Shown here: positions 16,797 through 25,255 of the stretch, piece after piece
How the letters are laid out: the number at the start of each line of letters is the position of its first letter
How positions within the stretch are numbered: position 1 is the first letter of the stretch
Source: Planctomycetota bacterium
Lineage (GTDB): Bacteria; Planctomycetota; UBA1135; UBA2386
Length of the DNA stretch: 32,465 nt
Direction: 5' to 3'
Assembly (NCBI GenBank): GCA_027621295.1
Contig: JAQCBR010000041.1
Coordinates: forward strand, 1-32,465
Notes under the pieces: model-generated
What the model was told of the DNA's origin: nothing
The model's input: the letters and a program-made list of their open reading frames with translations, nothing else
The model's database searches: none
Translations under genes and position numbers: made by a program

Positions 16797-18028
16797 CGCT
16801 GACCCGCGTGGCTGGTTTCTTGGCGCGCAGGATTGCCCTGCGCTTCGAGGCGAGCGAGGAGGTGTTCGGCAGCCCGTTCCGCTCCATCGAAGCGGAGGCC
16901 CGACTGGTTGTCCCGCGGCGCGGGAGCCGCCAGTGCGGCTTCGAGCGCGACCGACAGCGTGTTCGGGTCGGAGGCGTTCTCTTCGGTGACGAGATGGAGC
17001 AGGCCGAGCCGCTCCAGGCGCCGACAGCGTTCGAGTTGCTCCAGCCGAGGCCGACAGCGCGGGAGCGCGAGGAATCGGCAGCCGAGGGACAGCGCTTCGT
17101 AGACGGTGTTGTAGCCGGCCATTCCGACCAGGAGGTCGGCCGAAGCCATGCGCTCGGGCATGGAGTCGGCGGTCACGCGGACCTCGATCCGAGGATCATG
17201 GCCGGCCGCGAGTCGGAGCGCCGCGATGTCATCGGCCGGCATCAGTGGTCCGGTCACGATCGTGACGCGGAGGCTACGTTCACGGAGCGGTCCGCGGACC
17301 GCGGCGATGACGCTGCGGAGCGGACGGTAGCCGTCGCCGCCACCGCCAGCGGTCGCGAGGATGCTGGGGGTATCGGTCGTGGCGCTGACGCTGCGCGTGA
17401 CGCCGCGCAGCGGACGGGACGCGAAGCCGACGTAGCGGACTCGGTCTGACACGTCCTGGGGGAGTGCGTAGTTCTCCGCCACGTCGAGCACGCTTCGTTC
17501 CCCGTAGACGAGGATCTCGTCGTACGCCTGACGCAGGACTTCGACGGTGCCCTTGCTGCTCATCTGCGCCCGCACGCGGTGCGGCGCGTCGATGATGTCG
17601 CGCATCCCGAGCACGACCTGGACGTTCAGGGTCTCGTGCCGCAGGCGACGCAGCACGGGCAGCAGCTCGTCACCTGCGCCGGTCGGCGCGTGGTCGACCA
17701 GCACGAGGTGGGGGCGGAAGGAGCGGACCGACGCGGTGATCAGGTCGCTGCGGAGATCGACGATCTCGTGCAGCGGCATGGCGAGGCTCCGCGAGCAGTA
17801 GTCCCCGTCGTCGTCCTTCGTGATGCACGGCAGCTTGACCAGCTCGGTGCGGGGAGGGAGGTCGAAGACGTGGGGCGTGGGCGATCCGGTCACGCAGATC
17901 GCCTGGACGCGCGCGTTGCGCCGGACCATCGCCCCGAGCACCGACAGGGATCGGCGCAGGTGTCCGAGCCCGTAGGAGTCGTGGCTGTAGGCCAGCACTC
18001 GCAGTGTTTGTCGGTCGCGAGGGGTCAT
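16793..18028 (-). CDS. MurG/GT28-like predicted glycosyltransferase (COG4671 type)
   Basis: 411 aa, GT-B fold. The N-terminal YSHDSYGLGHLRRSLSV (GLGH at 20-23) and ELVKLPCITKDDDGD are the marks of the uncharacterised family of predicted glycosyltransferases related to MurG. The C-terminal donor domain has ILATAGGGGDGY, TIVTGPLMP and ADLLVGMAGYNTVYEALSLG, the MurG-like UDP-sugar site. It probably acts on a lipid-linked intermediate in the cytoplasm or at the inner membrane. The start at 18028 overlaps the upstream stop as ATGA, and its stop overlaps the next GT. No Shine-Dalgarno is seen, which points to coupled translation. Confidence 0.85.
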   Translation of the reverse strand: MTPRDRQTLRVLAYSHDSYGLGHLRRSLSVLGAMVRRNARVQAICVTGSPTPHVFDLPPRTELVKLPCITKDDDGDYCSRSLAMPLHEIVDLRSDLITASVRSFRPHLVLVDHAPTGAGDELLPVLRRLRHETLNVQVVLGMRDIIDAPHRVRAQMSSKGTVEVLRQAYDEILVYGERSVLDVAENYALPQDVSDRVRYVGFASRPLRGVTRSVSATTDTPSILATAGGGGDGYRPLRSVIAAVRGPLRERSLRVTIVTGPLMPADDIAALRLAAGHDPRIEVRVTADSMPERMASADLLVGMAGYNTVYEALSLGCRFLALPRCRPRLEQLERCRRLERLGLLHLVTEENASDPNTLSVALEAALAAPAPRDNQSGLRFDGAERAAEHLLARLEAQGNPARQETSHAGQR

Positions 18029-19776
18029 CGGATCACGTAGGTGACGGCGTCGTGGTCCTGTTCGGCGCCGGTGACCGGGTCGTCGAAGCGCAGCTCCATC
18101 CGCATGGTCAGGCCGTGCAGCGTCGGCGAGACCGGGGGCGTCGGCAGCAGGATGCCGGTGAACATCCCCGAGCCGACCGGCAGGTTGAGGAGCATCGGAC
18201 GCAGCAGGTAGTGCTCGTTGCCGAGCGGGTCGACGTTCACGATGCTCGCCATGGTCGGCACCGTTCCGGCCGTCAGGTTCATGTAGGCGAGGAACATCGG
18301 CAGGATGCCGCCGGTCGCCGCGACGTCGGGCTCACCCGGCGCGTAGGCCAGCGCGTAGATCGGCGAGTTCGACAGCTGGTGGTTGGCCACCGTGGCGCCC
18401 CGGACCGACACGCCGTTGACGCGGTCGACGCGGGACAGGCTGAACTCCTCGGGCTGGAACGCGAGGTCGTAGGTGCCGACCGGGACGGTCACCGAGAAGA
18501 AGCCGTTCGCGTCGGTGGCGTCGCCCGGCGTGGGGATCTCGAGGCCGGTCAACGGGTCGATGACGTCGACGTCGCAGCCCGCTTCCGGGGAACCGTTCGC
18601 CTTGGTGATGGTGCCGGACAGCGTGACGCCGGCCGCGAGCTGGAACGTCGGCAGCGCGGTGTTCGCCGCGATCTGCAGCGTGCCGGTCCGCGCACTGACC
18701 AGCCCCGAAGTGGTCCGGGGTTCGACCGTCAAGTAGCAGCTGCCCGCCGGGACGACGACGGAGAAGCTGCCGTTCGCGTCGGTGTTGTCGTTCGACAGGA
18801 ACCACGCCGAGTCGCCCGGCACGGTGAGCACGTCGATGTCGGCTCCCTGCACCGGCAGGCCCGCAGCGTCGGTGACCACGCCCGACAGCACGAAGCCCGG
18901 CTCGAGGTCGACGAGGCCGAGCGGCGTCGAGGCGCCGATCAGCATGTTGTAGCGACGCTCGCCGCGCAGCGCGCTGCCCGGGGGCGAGTCGATCGTCACC
19001 GTGTAGTAGCCGGACGGCACGACGACGACGAAGGCGCCGAGCGGGTCCGAGTTGTCGTTCGGGGTCAGCAGCTTCTCGCCGGTGATCGCGTCCTCGACGT
19101 CGATGTCGGCGTCCTCGACGGGCAGCAGCGTGCCGCCGTCCCGGACCGTTCCGGTGATCGCGTAGCCCGTCTCGACGGCCTGGATGCCGAGGTCGACGTT
19201 GCCGGCGACGACCACGCCCTCGATGGACCGCGGCGCGAACAGCTGTGCCAGCGGGTTCAGCAGGTCGACCGGCGGGCGGATGTCGAAGCGGTACGTGCCC
19301 GGCGGGACGGTCACGACGAAGTTCCCGGTGAGGTCGGTGTTGTCGCGCGGCGTGTAGAGCCGAGCCCCGGTCACCGCGTCGCGGACGTCGGTGTCGACGC
19401 CGAGTACAGGAAGGCCGTTCGGGTCGACGATCTGTCCGGAAATCGTGAAGCCCGGCTGCAGGCGGATCGTGCCGAGGTTGGTGAGGCCCGCGACCTGCAC
19501 GCCGAGCAGCTGCATCGGTGCTATGCCCGCGACGCCCGGGTCGATCGAGATGTCGTAGGTGCCGGGGTTCAGCACGAAGGCGAACACGCCGTTGAGTCCG
19601 GTGACCGGGTTCAGCGGCGTGGCGCCGTTGGTGAAGGTCAGCGTGGCCCCGACGATGCCGACCCCGTTCGGGTCGACGATCTGTCCGGTCAGGGTGTCGG
19701 CATGTGCGGCGCCTCCGAAGAGCGCTGCCGCAAGGGCGACGGCTGGGAGGTTCCCAAGGGCGGAGAAGGCTTTCAT
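18025..19776 (-). CDS. Exported protein of five carboxypeptidase-regulatory-like (transthyretin-like) repeats
   Basis: 583 aa with a Sec signal peptide (LPAVALAAALFGGAAHA). Five tandem units of about 85-90 residues follow, each beginning with a strand such as TISGQIVDPNGLPVLG or VLSGVVTDAAGLPVQG and carrying a DNTDxxGxFxVxVPxGxY core. These are CarboxypepD_reg/SpaA-like beta-sandwich domains, usually stalks or carbohydrate-contact modules. A different C-terminal domain of about 110 residues (PIYALAYAPGEP onwards) ends in beta strands. No catalytic residues are recognised. Its place between the beta-helix lipoprotein and the glycosyltransferases, with ATGA overlaps on both sides, suggests a periplasmic or surface accessory of the same glycan system. 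Confidence 0.8.
   Translation of the reverse strand: MKAFSALGNLPAVALAAALFGGAAHADTLTGQIVDPNGVGIVGATLTFTNGATPLNPVTGLNGVFAFVLNPGTYDISIDPGVAGIAPMQLLGVQVAGLTNLGTIRLQPGFTISGQIVDPNGLPVLGVDTDVRDAVTGARLYTPRDNTDLTGNFVVTVPPGTYRFDIRPPVDLLNPLAQLFAPRSIEGVVVAGNVDLGIQAVETGYAITGTVRDGGTLLPVEDADIDVEDAITGEKLLTPNDNSDPLGAFVVVVPSGYYTVTIDSPPGSALRGERRYNMLIGASTPLGLVDLEPGFVLSGVVTDAAGLPVQGADIDVLTVPGDSAWFLSNDNTDANGSFSVVVPAGSCYLTVEPRTTSGLVSARTGTLQIAANTALPTFQLAAGVTLSGTITKANGSPEAGCDVDVIDPLTGLEIPTPGDATDANGFFSVTVPVGTYDLAFQPEEFSLSRVDRVNGVSVRGATVANHQLSNSPIYALAYAPGEPDVAATGGILPMFLAYMNLTAGTVPTMASIVNVDPLGNEHYLLRPMLLNLPVGSGMFTGILLPTPPVSPTLHGLTMRMELRFDDPVTGAEQDHDAVTYVIR
19415..19439 (-). repeat. 25-nt direct repeat, copy 1
   Basis: Identical over 25 nt to 19664-19688, 249 nt (exactly 83 codons) apart. 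Both encode the QIVDPNG start of adjacent beta-sandwich units, indicating recent duplication or gene conversion of repeat units. Confidence 0.8.
19664..19688 (-). repeat. 25-nt direct repeat, copy 2
   Basis: Second copy of the 25-nt block at 19415-19439, encoding the first strand of repeat unit 1. Confidence 0.8.
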
Positions 19777-22166
19777 CGAATCGTCAGCGAGAGAACAAGG
19801 GGGTTCGAGAGGGGGAGGCCGGCCGTGTCGCGGAGGGCGGCGCCGAGTTCGACGCGCATGCCCGGACGAGGGAAGCCGCCCTGGGGCGGGGCGATCAGGA
19901 GGGTGTCCTGGTCGACGGTGAACCTGGCGTTGACCGCCTGTCCGCCGTCGCCCACGAGTTGGATCGAGGTGGAGCCGAGTGACGCGGGGTCGATCGGCGT
20001 GGAGAAAGCGAGCTCGAGAACGGCGCTCCGAGCGAGTCCGGAGGCCGGTGCTGGCCGCACGTCGCGGCACGTGAAGCGGTCGACGGTCGGCGCCGAGGCG
20101 AAGCCCGGGTCGACGGAGATCGGCGCCCCTTCGAAGCCCGGGTCGACCGGGGCTGCGCCCGGGAGCGCGTAGCCGCGTCCGCGGACCGCGCTCGTGGCAG
20201 CCAGTCCGTAGTCCTCGACGACGAACGTCGCGGTCGTCGGGAAGAGCGAGAGCGTGGTGGGCGCGATCGTGATCGCGGGCGCCGCGTCGAGGGTGACCAC
20301 CGAGCCGTTGATCGCGGCGACCCGGCGCAGCGCGCCGTCGTCGCCGACCTCCACCGCGTCCCCGACCGCGAGGCCCGTCGGCGCAGCGCCGAGCGTCAGC
20401 GCAGCGCCGTCGATGGACGCGATCCGGAACCAGCCGAGCGGTGCGTACTGGAACACCGGCACCGCCGGGTCGGTGGCGTCCGGGCATCCGAATCGGAGCG
20501 TGTTCGCCGCGGGGTTCGGCTGCAGGTAGGTGACGCACGACGTGGCGGTGGCCTCGACGACTTCGCTGACGATTCCGCCGGAGCCGTTGCCGGCGATCAC
20601 GCAGTGCGAGGCGGCCAGCGTCTTCTCGGCGCGCGGGGACGTCGGCCCCGCGGCGGCCCGGATGCCGGCGCCGACGTTGCCGGCGAGCACCGAGGACGAC
20701 ACGGTGACGAGACCGGGAACGACTTCGGAGGTGACCAGCACGCCGTCGCCGCCGTTCGCGGTCGCCTGCACGCCTTCGACCGTGATGGTCATCAGGTCGT
20801 CGGCGTCGAACGAGATCCCGGCACCGAGGTTCGCGCGGGCCAGGCTGTCCCGGACCGTGACCTCGGCCTTCCAGCCGGGCACCTGCTCGTAGTCCGAGTC
20901 GATGAGGAGTCCCGCGAGGACGTTCCGTTCGAAACGGCAGCCCCGCACCAGCACGCGGAATCGTCCGCCGGTGGCACCTGGGACCAGGGGAGTCGCGAGG
21001 TCGCAGTCGAGGCCCTCGGCGCCGTTGCCGAAGAACCGCGAACCCTGGACCTCGAGCCGGGCGGTGTCGCCGCCCGGAGCGATCAGGTCATCGAGGTCGA
21101 GGCCCTCCTGGACGTTGTTGTCGAACGTGCACGAGTCGACCTGCATCACGTAGGGGCCGGCGACCGACATCCCGTCGCCGCCGTTGCCGTCGAATCGTGA
21201 CGCGGCGATCACCGCGGTCTCGAGGTCGCTGCCCGACGAGTTGCGGACACGGACGCCACGCCCGGTGAACCCGGAGACCCGGGTCGCCCTGATCTCGACG
21301 GGCGTGTTCTCGACGTCGATCCCGATCGGGAAGCTGCCGCGACCGTCGAGGACGAACCCGTCGATCACGGAGACCTGGAGACCGCCCGCCATGGCGAGGA
21401 TCTGCTGGCCCTGACCCGCAGCGCCGAGCAGTCGCGTCGACGAGAGGTTGCGATCGTCGATGTCGAAGTCGCCGTCGAAGCCGCCGTAGACGAACGTGTT
21501 CGGGAACACCGAGGCCGCGCCGATCTCGTACTCGCCGCCGCGGACCCAGACGTTCCCGCCGCCGCGGAACAGCGTCTGGATCAACGCGATACCGAGGTCG
21601 GGGAACGCGGTGGCGGGAGTCAGGCCGTCCGCGATCGCCGGGTTGGCGTTCACGTCGACGTAGAGCGGGGCTCCCGGAACTGCGGTCCAGATCGGGCCGG
21701 CAGCCTCGTAGGTCGTCGAGCCGTCGGCGCGGAGGCCGAGCGCGACCGACAGGCGCGTGCCGTCCGTCAGCCCCCGGACGGTCCACTCGGTCTCGCGCGC
21801 GGCGACGAGGCCCGCGGCCACCGGAGTGCCGTTGAACAGCGTGGCCGGATCGGTGCCGACGAAGAGCGCGGCTTCGTAGCCGTCACCCGGGAGCGCGAAC
21901 TCGACGTGGAGTCGGCCCGGGCCTGCGACCATCGACTTGAGTCCGGGCAGGAACGGGGGCTCCGTGGCGCGCGGCGGCGGCTCGACCGGCCCGCCTCCGC
22001 CTCCGCCTCCGCCACCCCCGCCTCCTCCGCCGCCGCCCCCGCCGCCGTCACCGAGGAGGCTGCCCTGCGTGCCGCGCGCGCATCCGGCCAGCACGACCAG
22101 GACGAGACCCAGTCCCACGACCAGCTGGGCCAAGTTGCGTCGGGGCTGCGTCGAACGGGCGGACAT
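19773..22166 (-). CDS. Right-handed beta-helix lipoprotein with C-terminal Ig-like domain
   Basis: 797 aa from ATG 22166. This start is preferred over ATG 22226 because GAGGG lies 5 nt upstream and the signal peptide then begins normally. A strong lipobox VLAGC places the lipidated Cys at residue 29. A run of 19 glycines (41-59) forms a flexible tether, followed by a beta-sandwich of about 110 residues (LHVEFALPGDGYEAALFVG). Then come parallel beta-helix coils (about 190-570) with repeated N-x-G-x-G turns (FDGNGGDGMSV, FFGNGAEGLDC, RANLGAGISF). The C-terminus resembles SbsA/Big_5-like Ig domains (LELAFSTPIDPASL...FTVDQDTLLIAPP). Beta-helix proteins of glycan loci are often lyases, epimerases or O-acetyl/hydrolase enzymes, or binding scaffolds; I cannot identify catalytic residues. 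It heads the seven-gene overlapping chain. Confidence 0.82.
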   Translation of the reverse strand: MSARSTQPRRNLAQLVVGLGLVLVVLAGCARGTQGSLLGDGGGGGGGGGGGGGGGGGGGPVEPPPRATEPPFLPGLKSMVAGPGRLHVEFALPGDGYEAALFVGTDPATLFNGTPVAAGLVAARETEWTVRGLTDGTRLSVALGLRADGSTTYEAAGPIWTAVPGAPLYVDVNANPAIADGLTPATAFPDLGIALIQTLFRGGGNVWVRGGEYEIGAASVFPNTFVYGGFDGDFDIDDRNLSSTRLLGAAGQGQQILAMAGGLQVSVIDGFVLDGRGSFPIGIDVENTPVEIRATRVSGFTGRGVRVRNSSGSDLETAVIAASRFDGNGGDGMSVAGPYVMQVDSCTFDNNVQEGLDLDDLIAPGGDTARLEVQGSRFFGNGAEGLDCDLATPLVPGATGGRFRVLVRGCRFERNVLAGLLIDSDYEQVPGWKAEVTVRDSLARANLGAGISFDADDLMTITVEGVQATANGGDGVLVTSEVVPGLVTVSSSVLAGNVGAGIRAAAGPTSPRAEKTLAASHCVIAGNGSGGIVSEVVEATATSCVTYLQPNPAANTLRFGCPDATDPAVPVFQYAPLGWFRIASIDGAALTLGAAPTGLAVGDAVEVGDDGALRRVAAINGSVVTLDAAPAITIAPTTLSLFPTTATFVVEDYGLAATSAVRGRGYALPGAAPVDPGFEGAPISVDPGFASAPTVDRFTCRDVRPAPASGLARSAVLELAFSTPIDPASLGSTSIQLVGDGGQAVNARFTVDQDTLLIAPPQGGFPRPGMRVELGAALRDTAGLPLSNPLVLSLTIR
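21990..22046 (-). repeat. GGN codon tract encoding 19 glycines
   Basis: Low-complexity tract of mixed GGC/GGG/GGA codons just after the lipidated Cys of the beta-helix protein. Length variation by slippage would change the tether length without a frameshift as long as whole codons change. Confidence 0.85.
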
Positions 22167-22248
22167 CGCGGCCCTCGTCCGGGCAATTCCCGCACCGTGT
22201 CCGCGCCGCTGTCTCGAAATCTCCATGACGGGTGCGTCAAGTGGACGT

Positions 22249-22272
22249 AAAGATCGTTACTGCCGGATCTTT
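22249..22272. promoter_or_regulatory. AT-rich 7-bp dyad upstream of the seven-gene operon
   Basis: AAAGATC (22249-22255) and GATCTTT (22266-22272) are perfect inverted repeats separated by 10 nt, giving a 17-nt centre-to-centre spacing. The element lies in a stretch (22245-22290) that is clearly AT-richer than the 70% GC surroundings, 83 nt before the lipoprotein start. It occupies the 295-nt gap between the sulfotransferase and the beta-helix gene, the only large break in the locus. An operator is more likely than a terminator because the stem is AT-rich. I could not settle on a -35/-10 pair. Confidence 0.4.
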
Positions 22273-22461
22273 GGGGCAACATCCATATTTCGCGCGGCCT
22301 CCCGGGCCCCGGCGCGAGTCCGGAATCCGGCCACGCCCTCGCGTGCGGGATCCAGACACGACGAGGCCGTCCCGGAGCGGGCTCCGTGGTCCCGGCCGTA
22401 TCGGAAGAACCGCCGGCGGCCGCCGTGCGGAGGCCTTGCGGTGCAGCATGTGGCTGCGGTC

Positions 22462-23442
22462 TCACCGGCTCTCCTCGGGCTCGGGCCGTCCCCGATCGTC
22501 GAGGGCCTGCGTGAAGCGGTCGCGGCAGGAGTCCGCACGTTCGGCGACCTCCGCGGTCACGGTGTCGACGCTCCTCTCGTAGCCGAGCTCTTCGAGGAAC
22601 GGTCCGATCAGCGTCTCGACCAGCGCGAGACCGTCCTCGTCCATCTGCTCCCGCCAGTTGCGAAGACCGGGAGTCGGGGGCAGCCACGCCTTCTTCGCGT
22701 CGAGACTCGGGTCGTCGCGGCGGCGACCCTCGTGGAACGCGAGCATCGAAGCGTCGTAGTCGAGGCCGAGGAAGCTGCAGAGCCGACGGGCCTCGGGCTC
22801 GGGATCGCCCGCGAGCGACTCGTAGCGCAGCTCCATGCAGCGGTCCTCACCGACGCTCGCGCGTGCGCTGCGCCCGCTCCGCACCTGCCATTCCCACCAC
22901 AGAGCTGCGGTCGCCAGCGGTTCCTCCGCCCACGTCGCGAGGCGGCCAGGGCCCTTCGTCGGCGTCGCCCACTGGAGCAGCGACAGGATCACGTCGCGGC
23001 CGTCGCGGATGATGTGCACGGTGCGCGTCCCCGGGAAGAGCGCGTGGAGGAGCGGAAGTCGCCGCACGAAGTCGGGCGTCTTCTCGCCGCCGAATCGCTT
23101 GCCCTTGGCGAGGGCGAGCTCCTCGTACAGCGCGCCGACGAAGCCCGCGTAGGTCGATGCACGGCCGGCGGCCCGCTCGACGGCGGCGGAGTCGAGGCCG
23201 AGGCGGCGGAACCGGTGGTACCCGACCACCGCTGCCAGGACCTCGTCGGTCAGCGGGATCGCCTCCCCGTTCCGGGCGGCGCCCGCAAGCCCGAGCTTCT
23301 CGACTGCGCGCGTGACGAAGTGCGTGTCGTTCGCGACGGCGAGTTCGGAGTGCGCATCGAGGATGCGCTGCAGGAGCGTCGTGCCGGAGCGGGGGCATCC
23401 GACGACGAAGACGCGGGGGTCGACAGGGTTCTGGTCAGCCAT
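22462..23442 (-). CDS. PAPS-dependent sulfotransferase (Sulfotransfer_3 type)
   Basis: 326 aa, cytoplasmic or membrane-associated. The 5'-phosphosulfate loop GCPRSGTTLL spans residues 15-24 with the expected SGTT, GGEKTP (118-123) follows, and the 3'-phosphate-binding stretch is IIRDGRDVILS (144-154). It transfers sulfate from PAPS to a hydroxyl or amine, in this setting most probably on a sugar or glycolipid. A C-terminal MRMDEDGLALVETLIGPFLEELGY-like segment is the common end of these bacterial enzymes (here with EQMDEDG). Its start overlaps the ABC gene by 8 nt, so it is expected to be co-translated with the exporter. No PAPS-synthesis genes lie in the window. Confidence 0.9.
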   Translation of the reverse strand: MADQNPVDPRVFVVGCPRSGTTLLQRILDAHSELAVANDTHFVTRAVEKLGLAGAARNGEAIPLTDEVLAAVVGYHRFRRLGLDSAAVERAAGRASTYAGFVGALYEELALAKGKRFGGEKTPDFVRRLPLLHALFPGTRTVHIIRDGRDVILSLLQWATPTKGPGRLATWAEEPLATAALWWEWQVRSGRSARASVGEDRCMELRYESLAGDPEPEARRLCSFLGLDYDASMLAFHEGRRRDDPSLDAKKAWLPPTPGLRNWREQMDEDGLALVETLIGPFLEELGYERSVDTVTAEVAERADSCRDRFTQALDDRGRPEPEESR

Positions 23443-25255
23443 GGGACGGAGGGGGGAGTGAGCTCTGCATCTCGCGCATCGCGCGGTAGCGGCCGGGTCG
23501 GGCTAGGAGTTCCGCGGGGGAGCCGATCTCGGCGGCCGCATCGCCGTCGAGGCAGACGATCAGGTCGGCGGCCTCGGTCATCGCGGTCTCGTGCGTGATC
23601 AGCAGCGTGGTCCGGCCTCGCGCAAGCTCACGCAGCGACCGGATGACCTCGAGCCTGGTCTTCTCGTCGAGGCCGGTCGTCGGTTCGTCGAGGATCAGGA
23701 TCGGCGTGTCGCGCATCGCTGCGCGGGCGATCGCGAGCCGCTGCCGTTGACCGTGGCTCAGCGTGGCCCCGCGCTCGCCGACCACGGTGTCGTAGCCGTC
23801 GGCCAGCTTGGCGATGAACTTGTCGGCGGACGCGAGCTTCGCGGCCGCAGCAACTTGGGCGTCGGTCGCTTCGGGGAGGCCGTGCGCGATGTTGTCGCGG
23901 ACGGTTCCGGAGAACAGCACGGTGTCCTGGAGCACCATCGACACCTGGCGGCGCAGCGACTTGATGCGGTAGTCCCGCACGTCCCGGCCGTCGACGAGCA
24001 CCGTGCCCGCCGTCGGGTCGTAGAGACGCAGCACGAGGTTGGCGAGCGTCGACTTGCCGATGCCGGAGGGACCGAGGATCGCCAGCGTCTGTCCGTGGCG
24101 CACGACGAGGTCTACGTCGTGGAGGATCGGGCGATCCGCGTCGTAGCCGAACGTGACGCCGCGGAACTCCAGGTCGCCGCGGAGTGCGGGCGCTTCGACC
24201 GCATCGGGGTGGTCCTTCACGTCGGGGGAGCGCTCGAGCACCGCGACCACGCGCTCACCGGCTGCCGTCGCCTTGGCGATCCGACCCGTGTACTTCGCGA
24301 AGTCCTTCGCCGGCCGGAAGCTCCGCTTCAGGTAGGTCAGGAAGATCACGAACTCGCCGAGCAACAGGTCGCCGCCCATCACGAAGCGGGCGCCCTGGTA
24401 GAGCACGAGAGCGGTCGCGATCGCGAGCAGGACGTCGACGACCCGCCCGAGGTTGGCGGACAGCTTCGCCGCCTTCATGTCCTGCTTCTGGCTGTCGCGG
24501 TTCTTGCCGGAGAACCCCTCGGCGAACGCGTCCTCGAGCGACAGCGCCTGGACGACCTTGATCGCGCTGATCGACTCGCTGGCGGTGGACGCCATCGCGC
24601 CCTCGCGCTCGCGCTGCTTGCGGGCGGCCCGGTGGATCTTCCGGCCGAGGTTCGACGTCGACCACCAGAACAGCGGCAGCACCGTCATCGCGAGCAGCGT
24701 CAGTCGCCACTCGAGCACCAGCATGATCGCGATCATGCCGACGAGTACCAGCGTGCTGGCGATCATCGGCAGCAGCGCCGTCGACATCACGTCGCGCAGC
24801 AGGCTGACGTCGCGCGTCGCGCGGATCACGAGGTCCCCGGAGCGGGCCTTCGTGTGGTACGCGAGCGACAGGCTCTGCACGTGCAGGAACAGGTGCTCCC
24901 GCACGTCGCGCAGCATGCGGTTGCCGATCTTCGCGAAGGAGACCTTCTGGTAGTACTCGCACGTCGCCACCAGTCCGCTGATGACGACGACGCCGATGCC
25001 CAGCAGGACCAGGAATCCGGTCGGGTCCAGGCCGAAGGGCAAAGGCGCGGTGGCCTGTCCCGCGGCAGCCGGTAGCACCGAGTCGATGACGAACTTCAGC
25101 GGCCAAGGCTCGGCGAGGCTGAGGATCACGCCGCCGAGCAGCGTGAGGATCGCCATGGACATCGACTTGCGTTCGTTGCGCAGCCACGGCCAGAGCGCGC
25201 GGAGCACCTTGGCCAGCGCGGGCAGCGAGCGATCCAGGGAGTCCGGCCGGCTCAT
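23435..25255 (-). CDS. ABC exporter half-transporter (MsbA/lipid-glycan type), fused permease-ATPase
   Basis: 606 aa, inner-membrane. An N-terminal six-helix exporter domain (about 30-330) contains IRATRDVSLLRD-type coupling sequences, followed by an ATPase domain: Walker A GPSGIGKST (395-403), Q-loop Q443, signature LSHGQ (499-503; His replaces the usual second Gly-side residue of LSGGQ), Walker B ILILDE (519-524), D-loop and H-loop His555. It must dimerise. In this locus it is the natural candidate to flip or export a lipid-linked or small glycan intermediate across the inner membrane, feeding the AlgE-like outer-membrane pore. The start at 25255 is well supported: GGGAGG lies 7 nt upstream, and ATGA overlaps the kinase stop. 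Long in-frame extension upstream to 25570 lies inside the kinase gene and is not used. Confidence 0.93.
   Translation of the reverse strand: MSRPDSLDRSLPALAKVLRALWPWLRNERKSMSMAILTLLGGVILSLAEPWPLKFVIDSVLPAAAGQATAPLPFGLDPTGFLVLLGIGVVVISGLVATCEYYQKVSFAKIGNRMLRDVREHLFLHVQSLSLAYHTKARSGDLVIRATRDVSLLRDVMSTALLPMIASTLVLVGMIAIMLVLEWRLTLLAMTVLPLFWWSTSNLGRKIHRAARKQREREGAMASTASESISAIKVVQALSLEDAFAEGFSGKNRDSQKQDMKAAKLSANLGRVVDVLLAIATALVLYQGARFVMGGDLLLGEFVIFLTYLKRSFRPAKDFAKYTGRIAKATAAGERVVAVLERSPDVKDHPDAVEAPALRGDLEFRGVTFGYDADRPILHDVDLVVRHGQTLAILGPSGIGKSTLANLVLRLYDPTAGTVLVDGRDVRDYRIKSLRRQVSMVLQDTVLFSGTVRDNIAHGLPEATDAQVAAAAKLASADKFIAKLADGYDTVVGERGATLSHGQRQRLAIARAAMRDTPILILDEPTTGLDEKTRLEVIRSLRELARGRTTLLITHETAMTEAADLIVCLDGDAAAEIGSPAELLARPGRYRAMREMQSSLPPPSHG

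Noticed and set aside
18004..20172. 722-codon plus-strand open frame
   Set aside because: Antisense to the five-repeat protein. Its apparent internal repetition mirrors the repeats of the real gene.
22167..22226. 20-codon N-terminal extension of the beta-helix lipoprotein from ATG 22226
   Set aside because: It would put a long Arg-rich segment before the signal peptide and has no RBS, whereas ATG 22166 has GAGGG upstream.
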